Program-made: the position numbers and the translations under genes
Shown: piece by piece, positions 4,926 to 11,674 of the stretch
How the letters are laid out: each line of letters starts with the position of its first letter
Numbering within the stretch: the stretch's first letter is position 1
The notes under the pieces: generated by a model
What the model was told of the DNA's origin: nothing
The model's database searches: none
The model's input: the letters and a program-made list of their open reading frames with translations, nothing else
From: WHSM01 sp050701635
Lineage (GTDB): Bacteria; Actinomycetota; Actinomycetes; Mycobacteriales; Micromonosporaceae
Assembly (NCBI GenBank): GCA_050701635.1
Contig: JBOGDF010000146.1
Span: 1-12,977, forward strand
DNA: 12,977 bases
Direction: 5' to 3'

Positions 4926-6458
4926 GTGGCTGGGTCAGGCGCCAACGCTTCCGACGGCGCCGCACGAATCGCCGAGATCCGCCGGCTGCTGCTGGCCGGT
5001 CAGGCGATCCAGGCAGCGGAGCTGGCGGATCGGGTGGCCGCCGAGGCGACCGATCCGGCGGTGGTCACCGATGCCCTGCTGCGCAAGCTGGCCGCGCTGC
5101 TCAACCTCAACCGCAGCGGTGAGTACGCCGCCGCGGTGGACCGCGCGTTCGAGGCGATCCGGGGCTTCCCGGACCCGGGCCGGGTCGGGGCGTTCCACGC
5201 GCTGGCCGCCGCCGTCGCCCACCTGGACGGCTCGCTGGAGCGCTGCGTCACCCACATGGTGCGCGCCTCGCGGGCGCTCGCCAACGCCGACCAGACCAGC
5301 CCGGAGACCGCGTCGGCGTGGCACAACCTGGCGATCTCGTACTCGTACATCGGGTTCCACGGGCAGGCGCTGTCGGCGATGGACCAGGCACGGCGTACCG
5401 CGGCCACCTCCGGGCTGCCGGACGAGACGTTCCTGCTGCCGGAGATCCGGGTGCGGCTCGCGGTGTCGCTGGACCACCGGGGCGACACCGACGGCTGCGT
5501 ACGGGTGCTGCGCGACGTGATGGCCGACCTGACCCGCCGGATGCCCGACCCCCCGCAGTACGCCGCGCTGCCGCAGTGCGACCGCAACTACTTCGGGTAC
5601 GCCGCCGCCCGGCTGGCGATCCTGGGCAACGATCCCGGGGTCGAGATCCCGAAGCTGCTCGCCACCGACGGCACCGAGTCGGTGTCGCTGGCGCTGCACG
5701 AGCTGGCGACGGTGTGCCTGACCATCCTGGGCGGCGAGCCCGCCAAGGCGCTGCACCAGCTGGACCACCTGCGCGCCCCCGACGAGCAGACCTTCGGCGC
5801 CGCCGAGATCCCCCGGCTGCGGGCCCTGGCGCACCTGTCGATGCGCGACGGTGCCGCCGCGCACACCGCCGACCGGCTGGCGTTCGCGCTCACCGCGGAG
5901 GCCGCGGAACGGCTGCGGGAGCTGTTCGTGGAGGGGGTCGCGGCCCGGATCGACCACGAGGATCTGCGCCGTACGGTCGCCCGGTACGCCGACGAGGCGC
6001 TCACCGACCCGCTCACCGGGTTGCCCAACCGGCGGCACCTGCAGCAGTACACCGACGCGATGGCGCGACGCGGCGAGGTGGGCGCCGTCGGGGTGCTCGA
6101 CCTCGACCAGTTCAAGGCGGTCAACACCGTACACGGGCATCTGTCGGGTGATCTGGTGCTGCAGCGGGTGGCCGGGATACTGGCCCGCGTGATGCGCCGG
6201 GAAGACTTCGTGGCCCGGTTCGGCGGCGACGAGTTCATGATGGTGTTGCCCGACACGTCGCTGGAAGAGGCGGTGGAGGTCGGCAACCGGGTGATCGCCG
6301 CGATCGCCGGCGAAGACTGGAACGTCCTGGTCCCGAACACCCCGGTCAGCATCACCGTCGGCTGGGCGGAGCTGGACGGCCGTACCGAGCTGGCCAGCTC
6401 CTTCGAGCTAGCCGACCGCGCCATGCTCCGCGCCAAACACGCCGCGAAAGCCAGCTAA
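4926..6458 (+). CDS. Helical-repeat (TPR-like) GGDEF protein, probable diguanylate cyclase
   Basis: A 510-residue protein, the only plus-strand gene. Residues about 10-350 are Ala/Leu-rich helical pairs resembling tetratricopeptide repeats, likely a protein-binding sensor part; no membrane helix or signal peptide is seen. The GGDEF domain runs from about 355 to the end. It begins with DPLTGLPNRR near 361 and carries an intact GGDEF active site at 433-437. An RxxD inhibitory site (RRED, 424-427) lies exactly five residues before it. Enzymes of this kind join two GTP into cyclic di-GMP and are usually feedback-inhibited through RxxD. No EAL or HD-GYP phosphodiesterase domain is present. The gene is divergent from prmC (41-base spacer) and convergent with prfA, breaking the usual prfA-prmC pair. 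The activating signal is unknown. Confidence 0.9.
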   Translation: MAGSGANASDGAARIAEIRRLLLAGQAIQAAELADRVAAEATDPAVVTDALLRKLAALLNLNRSGEYAAAVDRAFEAIRGFPDPGRVGAFHALAAAVAHLDGSLERCVTHMVRASRALANADQTSPETASAWHNLAISYSYIGFHGQALSAMDQARRTAATSGLPDETFLLPEIRVRLAVSLDHRGDTDGCVRVLRDVMADLTRRMPDPPQYAALPQCDRNYFGYAAARLAILGNDPGVEIPKLLATDGTESVSLALHELATVCLTILGGEPAKALHQLDHLRAPDEQTFGAAEIPRLRALAHLSMRDGAAAHTADRLAFALTAEAAERLRELFVEGVAARIDHEDLRRTVARYADEALTDPLTGLPNRRHLQQYTDAMARRGEVGAVGVLDLDQFKAVNTVHGHLSGDLVLQRVAGILARVMRREDFVARFGGDEFMMVLPDTSLEEAVEVGNRVIAAIAGEDWNVLVPNTPVSITVGWAELDGRTELASSFELADRAMLRAKHAAKAS

Positions 6459-6476
6459 CCCCGATCCCCGGTTGAG

Positions 6477-6531
6477 CATTGTCCATCCTGCGTCCGGAAT
6501 ATCGATTGCCAGCGACGCAGACGGGACAATG
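6477..6531. other. Split inverted repeat between convergent genes
   Basis: cattgtcc (6477-6484) pairs with ggacaatg (6524-6531), and ctgcgtc (6488-6494) pairs with gacgcag (6514-6520). A 3x3 internal loop separates the two perfect stems, and a 19-base, relatively AT-rich loop lies in the centre. It begins 18 bases after the GGDEF stop. A bidirectional terminator is the simplest reading; a protein-binding site or a mobile-element remnant is possible. Confidence 0.55.
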
Positions 6532-6572
6532 GTCCGGCGGCGGAGACCCTGGCCGCCGTACCCCAGAAGGGG
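6531..6572 (+). terminator. Two hairpins after the GGDEF gene
   Basis: First, ggt-c-cggcggc pairs with gccgccg-t-acc (6531-6541 with 6552-6562), with one mismatch and a 10-base loop. Second, CCCC-AGAA-GGGG (6561-6572) is followed by TTT on the plus strand. The two share two bases. They fill the 122-base gap before the prfA stop and probably stop readthrough between the convergent genes. Confidence 0.5.
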
Positions 6573-6580
6573 TTTGGGCC

Positions 6581-7684
6581 TTACTTGCGGCTGAGTTGGG
6601 TGTCGCCGGCCAGGCGGGCTTCGCGCTCGGCTTCCTGCAGCGCGTTCAGGACGCCGTCGAGGTCGCCGTTCAAGACCAGATCCAGGTTGTACGCGGTGTA
6701 GCCGATCCGGTGGTCGGAGATCCGGTTCTGCGGGAAGTTGTACGTACGGATCCGCTCGCTTCGGTCCACGGTGCGCACCTGGGAGCGCCGCGCGTCGGAG
6801 GCGGCCGCCTCGGCTTCCTCCTGGGCCGCGGCAAGCAGCCGGGCGCGCAGGATCCGCATCGCCTGTTCCTTGTTCTGCAGCTGCGACTTCTCGTTCTGGC
6901 AGGAGACCACGATCCCGGTGGGCAGGTGGGTGATACGTACCGCCGAGTCGGTGGTGTTGACGCTCTGACCGCCGGGACCGCTGGAGCGGTAGACGTCGAT
7001 CCGCAGGTCGTTGACGTTTACCTCAACGTCGACGTCCTCCGCCTCCGGCAGCACCAGCACCCCCGCGGCCGACGTATGGACCCGGCCCTGCGACTCTGTG
7101 GCGGGCACCCGCTGCACCCGGTGCACGCCGCCTTCGAACTTCAGCCGCGACCAGACCCCGTTGCCGCCCTCCGGTACGCCCTTCGTCTTGATCGCCACCG
7201 ACACGTTCTTGTGGCCGCCCAGGTCTGTCGGGTCCGCGTCGAGGATCTCCGCCTGCCAGCCGTTGCGCTCGGCGTACCGCAGGTACATCCGGAGCAGGTC
7301 GCCGGCGAACAGCGCCGACTCGTCGCCGCCCTCCCCCGCCTTGATCTCCATGATCACGTCTTTGGCGTCGTTGGGGTCACGCGGCAACAGCAGCTCGGCG
7401 AGCTTCTCCTCGAGCTCCGGCAGGGCGGCTTCGAGTTGGCGCGCCTCGTCGGCGAAGGACTCGTCCTCGGCGGCCAGCTCGCGGGCGGCGGCCAGGTTGT
7501 CGCGGGTCTGCTCCAACTCACGGGCGGCGGCGACGATCGGGCCCAGCTCGGCGTACCGGCGGCCGATCCGGCGCGCGGTGGCCTGGTCGGCGTGTACGGC
7601 GGGGTCGGCCAGCCGCTGCTCCAGCTCGGCGTGCTCGTCGAGCAGGCTGGCCAGCCGCGCCGAGCCTTCCGTCTGTGTCGCCAT
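6581..7684 (-). CDS. prfA: Peptide chain release factor 1
   Basis: A 367-residue protein, close to the usual 360. The tripeptide PAT at 194-196 (VQRVPATESQG) is the RF1 stop-codon selector for UAA and UAG; RF2 would carry SPF. GGQ at 238-240 (SSGPGGQSVN) is the loop that triggers peptidyl-tRNA hydrolysis in the ribosome, and its Gln is the target of PrmC. The N-terminal 100 residues form the expected helical domain. The ATG at 7684 has AGGGGACG eight bases upstream. The frame is open further upstream to 7945, but that part runs across rpmE and is not real. It follows rpmE by 82 bases containing a hairpin, so it may be partly attenuated from rpmE or have its own promoter. Confidence 0.97.
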   Translation of the reverse strand: MATQTEGSARLASLLDEHAELEQRLADPAVHADQATARRIGRRYAELGPIVAAARELEQTRDNLAAARELAAEDESFADEARQLEAALPELEEKLAELLLPRDPNDAKDVIMEIKAGEGGDESALFAGDLLRMYLRYAERNGWQAEILDADPTDLGGHKNVSVAIKTKGVPEGGNGVWSRLKFEGGVHRVQRVPATESQGRVHTSAAGVLVLPEAEDVDVEVNVNDLRIDVYRSSGPGGQSVNTTDSAVRITHLPTGIVVSCQNEKSQLQNKEQAMRILRARLLAAAQEEAEAAASDARRSQVRTVDRSERIRTYNFPQNRISDHRIGYTAYNLDLVLNGDLDGVLNALQEAEREARLAGDTQLSRK

Positions 7685-7723
7685 GGCACGCGTCCCCTGT
7701 CGGTGAGCCGTCCGAACACCACG

Positions 7724-7758
7724 ACGCCCGCCCACCCCGGACGGAGGCAGGCGGGCGT
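7724..7758 (-). terminator. Hairpin between rpmE and prfA
   Basis: Nine-base perfect arms acgcccgcc and ggcgggcgt enclose a 17-base loop, beginning nine bases after the rpmE stop. There is no T-run. It could partly terminate or stabilise the abundant rpmE transcript while allowing some readthrough into prfA. Confidence 0.5.
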
Positions 7759-7766
7759 ACGGGAAG

Positions 7767-7997
7767 CTACTTGGTCTTCTTGGTGGCCTTCTGCACGTTG
7801 GCGTACTTCTTCTGGAAGCGGGCCACGCGGCCGCCGGTGTCGAGAATGCGCTGCTTGCCGGTGTAGAACGGGTGGCAGGCACTGCAGGTCTCGACGTGGA
7901 TCGTGCCGTTGGCGGCGGTGCTGCGGGTCTGGAACGTGTTGCCACAGGCGCAGCTGACCTCGGTCGGCACGTACTTCGGGTGGATGTCGGGCTTCAC
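7767..7997 (-). CDS. rpmE: 50S ribosomal protein L31, zinc-binding form
   Basis: A 76-residue basic protein. It carries four cysteines, Cys16, Cys18, Cys38 and Cys41, in CACG and CSAC contexts, which form the zinc site of the C+ type of L31. The segment CHPFYTGKQR at 41-50 is characteristic of the family. The GTG start at 7997 gives the family N-terminus MKPDIHPKY and has GAGAGGGA five bases before it. The longer open frame to 8126 lacks any similarity. L31 bridges the central protuberance of the 50S subunit to the 30S head. Zinc-starved actinobacteria often swap this form for a cysteine-free paralogue encoded elsewhere. It normally sits next to rho; here a large secreted-protein gene intervenes. 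Confidence 0.97.
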   Translation of the reverse strand: MKPDIHPKYVPTEVSCACGNTFQTRSTAANGTIHVETCSACHPFYTGKQRILDTGGRVARFQKKYANVQKATKKTK

Positions 7998-8089
7998 TGG
8001 TGTCCCTCTCTCGGTCGCCGGGTCGCCACAGGCAGGGCCTGGACGTGAACCGGAACCACAACTTGCTCGGCGGTCAACTCCTGACCGAC

Positions 8090-8095
8090 CTATAA
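8090..8095 (-). promoter_or_regulatory. Possible -10 element for rpmE
   Basis: Read on the minus strand the hexamer is TTATAG, in the context CACACTTATAGG, inside the 147-base gap upstream of rpmE. It is the only AT-rich hexamer there resembling a -10. No clear -35 is present at 17 bases. A start near 8083 would give a leader of about 85 bases. Confidence 0.35.
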
Positions 8096-8108
8096 GTGTG
8101 CCACGCCC

Positions 8109-8142
8109 GCCGGTTATTCCCGGCATCGGTGTCGCCGCACCG
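8109..8142 (-). terminator. Two small hairpins after the secreted-protein gene
   Basis: CGGTG/CACCG (8127-8131 with 8138-8142) and GCCGG/CCGGC (8109-8113 with 8120-8124, loop of six) follow the stop codon of the secreted enzyme at once. Each stem is only five base pairs, so this is a weak terminator candidate. Confidence 0.35.
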
Positions 8143-8144
8143 CG

Positions 8145-11100
8145 TCAGGTCAGGCGTACCACCGCCCGGGTGGTGGTGCCGTTGACCGTGACCGCGAGGG
8201 TGAGCTCGCCGGCGCGCAGCGCGGTCAGCTTGCCGGTCGCCGGGTCGAAGACCGCGATGTGGCGGTCCTTGGCGCCGGCGGGGTCACCGATGTGGAGGTT
8301 GTCCGAGCCGGACCAGTCGGCGCTGACCGGGTAGCTCACCGGCACCTGGCGGCCGCGTTGACCCGCGGTCGCGGTGACCGTCGCGGTCTGCCCCACCGCC
8401 AGCTCCCCGGGCGCTGCCAGGCTCAGCGCGTCGACATGGGCCCGCAGCTCCACCGAAACCCAGGACCTTCCCGGGGTGTACGGGTGCGCGCGTACCCATT
8501 CGGCCTCCCGGTCGGTGACCGGGTCGACGCCGACCATGGTCCAGCCGGTGAAGCCACCATCGTCCGGGGCGGCGGCCGGCGCCTTGCCGCAGTTGCCGTT
8601 GATCAGGTACGGCACCCCGTCGCCGTGCCGGGCGTGGAACACCCCGACGTGGGCGTTGATCATCGTGGCGCCCTTGCCGCTGCCGAGCCGGAAGTCGCCC
8701 AGCCACCGCTCCACCAGAGCTGCTTCCCGGGGGTCGCTGAGCTTGCTGCCCTGCTGCGGGGTCGGGTCTCGTGGCGGGTGATGCCAGAGCACCGCCACCG
8801 AGCCGATCCCGGGATCGACCGCGGCCCCGTCGAGGGCGCCGCGCAGCAGCCGTAGCTGGTCCAGCCCGAGTACGCCGGTGGCGGAGTTGAGCGTCACGAA
8901 GCGGGTGCCCTTGTGGTCGAACACCCTGGTGGTGGCGCCGAACTCGTCCCGGAAGTTGGCGATCGGGTCCGACGGCGGGCCACCCATGATCTCGTGGTTG
9001 CCCGGTACGTAGTACCACGGCACCGCGTCGCCCAGCTCCTCGGTGAGCAGCCGTCTGGCGAGGTCGAAGTCGGCCGGCGCCGCTTCGTCGACGAAGTCAC
9101 CGTCGATGATCACGAAGTCCGGGTTCGCGGCCCTGACTTCGCGCAGCGTACGGCGGGCCTGGGCGACGAGGTCGCTGTCCGGATCGCGCGCCACGAACTG
9201 CGCGTCGGACATCACCGCGAACCGCCATGGATGCCCGTCCACGGTGCCGTCGGTGACCACCACCGGGTCCCGCCGGGGCGGCGCGTCCGGCAGGTCGACC
9301 GGGGGCGGCGTACGGGCCACGATGTCGTCGATCAGCACCTCGCTGCGGTACTGCGCGTCGGCGCGGGTCTCGGCGACGTAGAACCGGCGGATCTTCACCG
9401 GGTACGCCACCCCGGCCGGCACCGCCAGCTCGAGCTGCCGCCAGCCGTGCCAGGTGACGAACGGGCCACGCAGGATGGTGTCCTGTCCACGGGCGTCCAC
9501 CAGGTGCAGGCTGGGCCACTCGCCGGTGCCGTTGCCGTACAGCCACATCGTGAACGCCTGCGGCTGCCCCGGCACCTCGATCGGGGCGGGCGGGTTGGCG
9601 TACGCCGCCCGGGTCGCGGTGGAGAGAGTGAAGTCGTACGTCATCCGCAGCGCCGGCCCGCCGTCGTGGCCGGTCGCGGGCGCCACTGAGCCGCCGGCCC
9701 GGGCGTGGCTGAAGGTCCACGACGCGGCGTCGCCGAACCCGGCGGCCAGCTTGTCCTCCAGCCCCACGGTGACCGGCAGCACCGTACGCCGTCCCGCCAC
9801 CTCGATCCCGACCACGGCGGAGCCGGAGGGCTTGCGGGCGCGTACCCGCAGCTGGCCGTTCTGGCCCGGCTGGATGTCCAGCAGGGAGGTGTCGTAGCTG
9901 AGCGTCACGTCGGACGGCTCGATCGGCGCGTCGTAGCTGGCGGCGTCGTACCCGACCACGCCGAACTCGCCCGCTCCGGTCTGGTCGGCGAGGCTGATCC
10001 GCTCCACCGTGGTGTCCACATGCGACAGTGGTCCGAGTACGGCGAGGTCGAGCTGCCCGGCCGCCTCGCCGCGGGTGGCGGTGATCCGCGCCGCGCCGGT
10101 GTCGTCGGCGGTGAACACGCCGTTGCTGGAGATCCGGCCGGAGCTGACCGGGGTGGCCCGCCAGGTCGGGGCGCCGCCGGCAGGGCCGTACGTTTCGTCG
10201 TACCCGGCGGCGGTGAGACGGCGGGTGAGGCCGGGGAAGACCCGCTCAGGGTGACCGCCGGGACGGGGGCCGACGGCGGGCGCGGCGAGCGGGTCGATCG
10301 CGGTCTCCACCCAGTAGCTTCGCAGCGTGCCGCTCCCGGCCGGCGCCATGATCGCCAGCCCGTTCGGTACGTTGCGCTCGCGGCCGTCCGCCGGCAGGTT
10401 CTCCACCTGCAGGTCGGTCGACCCGGGCTCGCGCGCCACCAGGGTGGACGATCCGCCGCCGTCGAGGTTGAGCGCGCTGTGCGCCCCGAGCTGCTTCATC
10501 ATGGTGGCGAGCTGGTTCAACGAGACACCCTTCAGCCCGTCCAACCGGCCGTCCACGGTGAGCAGGTACATCTTCCGGCCGTCGGCGGAGAACCCGATGG
10601 CGGTACGCGGATGCACCGCCTTGTCGGTGAAGGTCTGCGGCTTCCCGTCGATCACCAGGACGTCACGCCCCCCGATCGCCGTGGTCAACTCACTCTCGTC
10701 GGAGGTACGCGGCCGGTAGCTGACCTGCACCCGGTCTCCCACCGCGACCGCCGCCAGCGTGTCGGCACCCGCCTCGCGCCCGACCAGCACCGTGGCGTCA
10801 GCGGGGATCGCGCCCTCGCCCGCCTCGGACTTCACGGAGGTCACCACGCCGTCCACGAGGACAACCTCGGTCACCCGGGGAGCGCCAGCCACGATCCGGG
10901 CCCGGCTGTAGCTGCCCCACAGCTTGTTGTACGCGCCGATCCCGTTCGCCGGAATGTCGGGGCTGTTCAGCCGGTGCAACGTGGTCGGACCGCTGGGCAG
11001 GGTCACCGTACCGTCGAAGTAGAGCTGCAGGATCCGGCCGCCTCCGGCCGCGTCGATCCCGGCCACGGTGTTGAAGTCCGCCCAGCTCCGCGACGGCGAC

Positions 11101-11516
11101 TTCACCAGCACGTTGTCGTCGATCGCGGCACCCAACGGCGCGTTGGAGTTGTTGATGTCGAAGAAGTCGCCGTTGACCGCGGCGACGGCGCGCTGCCGGG
11201 TCGCCTGCGTGGACACCGGCTCGGCCTTCGCGACCTCGCCCGGCGAAAGGTAGTCGACGGTGCTGCCGCCGGTCAGGTCGGTGGTCAGCGCGTCACCACG
11301 TACCCACCCGGTGGTGGTCAGTTCTTCGAAGGAGCTGAGCGTGACGCCCGGCGCGACCGGCCGGGTACGGCGCTCGGTCTCCACCGGTACGGCGGGCGCC
11401 GCCAGCGTCGGCGCCAGCACCGGGGCGGGTGCCGGCGGCGCGGCCGTGGCGGGCCCCGCGAGGCCCAGCGCGAGAGCGAGGATCAGCGGCACGGCGAGAG
11501 CACGGCGATTGTCCAC
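8145..11516 (-). CDS. Secreted phosphodiester glycosidase-metallophosphoesterase fusion
   Basis: A 1123-residue exported protein. A signal peptide (NRR, then a hydrophobic stretch at 6-20) ends with AxA near residue 25. Residues about 55-395 look like a phosphodiester glycosidase (NAGPA/DUF2233-type) domain, with NGDFFD at 115-120, PRTAIGF at 303-309 and NLDGGGSSTL at 350-359. A beta-rich middle follows; 590-735 resembles a carbohydrate-binding jelly roll. A calcineurin-like phosphoesterase spans about 764-1000, with GDFVD at 806-810, GNHE at 839-842, WHHPP at 911-915 and a late histidine pair at 956/961. The tail (1035-1123) is Ig-like. Family knowledge suggests cleavage of sugar-1-phosphate diester bonds in extracellular polymers, then phosphate removal; the substrate is unknown. 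The GTG start at 11516 has no good ribosome binding site. The gene separates rho from rpmE, suggesting lineage-specific insertion. Confidence 0.85.
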   Translation of the reverse strand: MDNRRALAVPLILALALGLAGPATAAPPAPAPVLAPTLAAPAVPVETERRTRPVAPGVTLSSFEELTTTGWVRGDALTTDLTGGSTVDYLSPGEVAKAEPVSTQATRQRAVAAVNGDFFDINNSNAPLGAAIDDNVLVKSPSRSWADFNTVAGIDAAGGGRILQLYFDGTVTLPSGPTTLHRLNSPDIPANGIGAYNKLWGSYSRARIVAGAPRVTEVVLVDGVVTSVKSEAGEGAIPADATVLVGREAGADTLAAVAVGDRVQVSYRPRTSDESELTTAIGGRDVLVIDGKPQTFTDKAVHPRTAIGFSADGRKMYLLTVDGRLDGLKGVSLNQLATMMKQLGAHSALNLDGGGSSTLVAREPGSTDLQVENLPADGRERNVPNGLAIMAPAGSGTLRSYWVETAIDPLAAPAVGPRPGGHPERVFPGLTRRLTAAGYDETYGPAGGAPTWRATPVSSGRISSNGVFTADDTGAARITATRGEAAGQLDLAVLGPLSHVDTTVERISLADQTGAGEFGVVGYDAASYDAPIEPSDVTLSYDTSLLDIQPGQNGQLRVRARKPSGSAVVGIEVAGRRTVLPVTVGLEDKLAAGFGDAASWTFSHARAGGSVAPATGHDGGPALRMTYDFTLSTATRAAYANPPAPIEVPGQPQAFTMWLYGNGTGEWPSLHLVDARGQDTILRGPFVTWHGWRQLELAVPAGVAYPVKIRRFYVAETRADAQYRSEVLIDDIVARTPPPVDLPDAPPRRDPVVVTDGTVDGHPWRFAVMSDAQFVARDPDSDLVAQARRTLREVRAANPDFVIIDGDFVDEAAPADFDLARRLLTEELGDAVPWYYVPGNHEIMGGPPSDPIANFRDEFGATTRVFDHKGTRFVTLNSATGVLGLDQLRLLRGALDGAAVDPGIGSVAVLWHHPPRDPTPQQGSKLSDPREAALVERWLGDFRLGSGKGATMINAHVGVFHARHGDGVPYLINGNCGKAPAAAPDDGGFTGWTMVGVDPVTDREAEWVRAHPYTPGRSWVSVELRAHVDALSLAAPGELAVGQTATVTATAGQRGRQVPVSYPVSADWSGSDNLHIGDPAGAKDRHIAVFDPATGKLTALRAGELTLAVTVNGTTTRAVVRLT

Positions 11517-11626
11517 GTGCTGCAGTCAACCCGACCCCGACCAGAAGTTTCAATAGCTGGCGGCTAAACCGGAAGAAAACTCCAGCACGCAGGTGGCGCG
11601 GGCGGCGGGGCGCGGCGGCCACGTCA

Positions 11627-11658
11627 AAGGGCGCCCCGCACGGTGGCGGGGCGCCCTT
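11627..11658 (-). terminator. Intrinsic-type terminator of rho
   Basis: A perfect 13-base-pair stem, AAGGGCGCCCCGC with its complement, encloses a 6-base loop and lies 16 bases after the rho stop codon. It is followed by TTTGAC on the minus strand. This is the strongest hairpin in the window. A further 110 bases separate it from the secreted-enzyme start. That stretch has one AT-richer patch (about 11543-11583) that could hold a promoter, but no convincing -35/-10 pair. Confidence 0.88.
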
Positions 11659-11674
11659 CGGGTGGTGCGACGAC

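Noticed and set aside
6479..7957. A 492-residue plus-strand open frame opposite prfA and part of rpmE
   Set aside because: It is antisense to certain genes and has no domain signature.
11440..11516. Twin-arginine signal on the secreted enzyme
   Set aside because: NRRALAVP lacks the consensus Ser before and Phe-Leu-Lys after the arginines; a Sec signal fits better.
9705..11567. A 620-residue plus-strand open frame opposite the secreted enzyme
   Set aside because: It is Arg/Gly/Val/His-rich with no recognisable motif and mirrors the codon structure of the real gene on the other strand.
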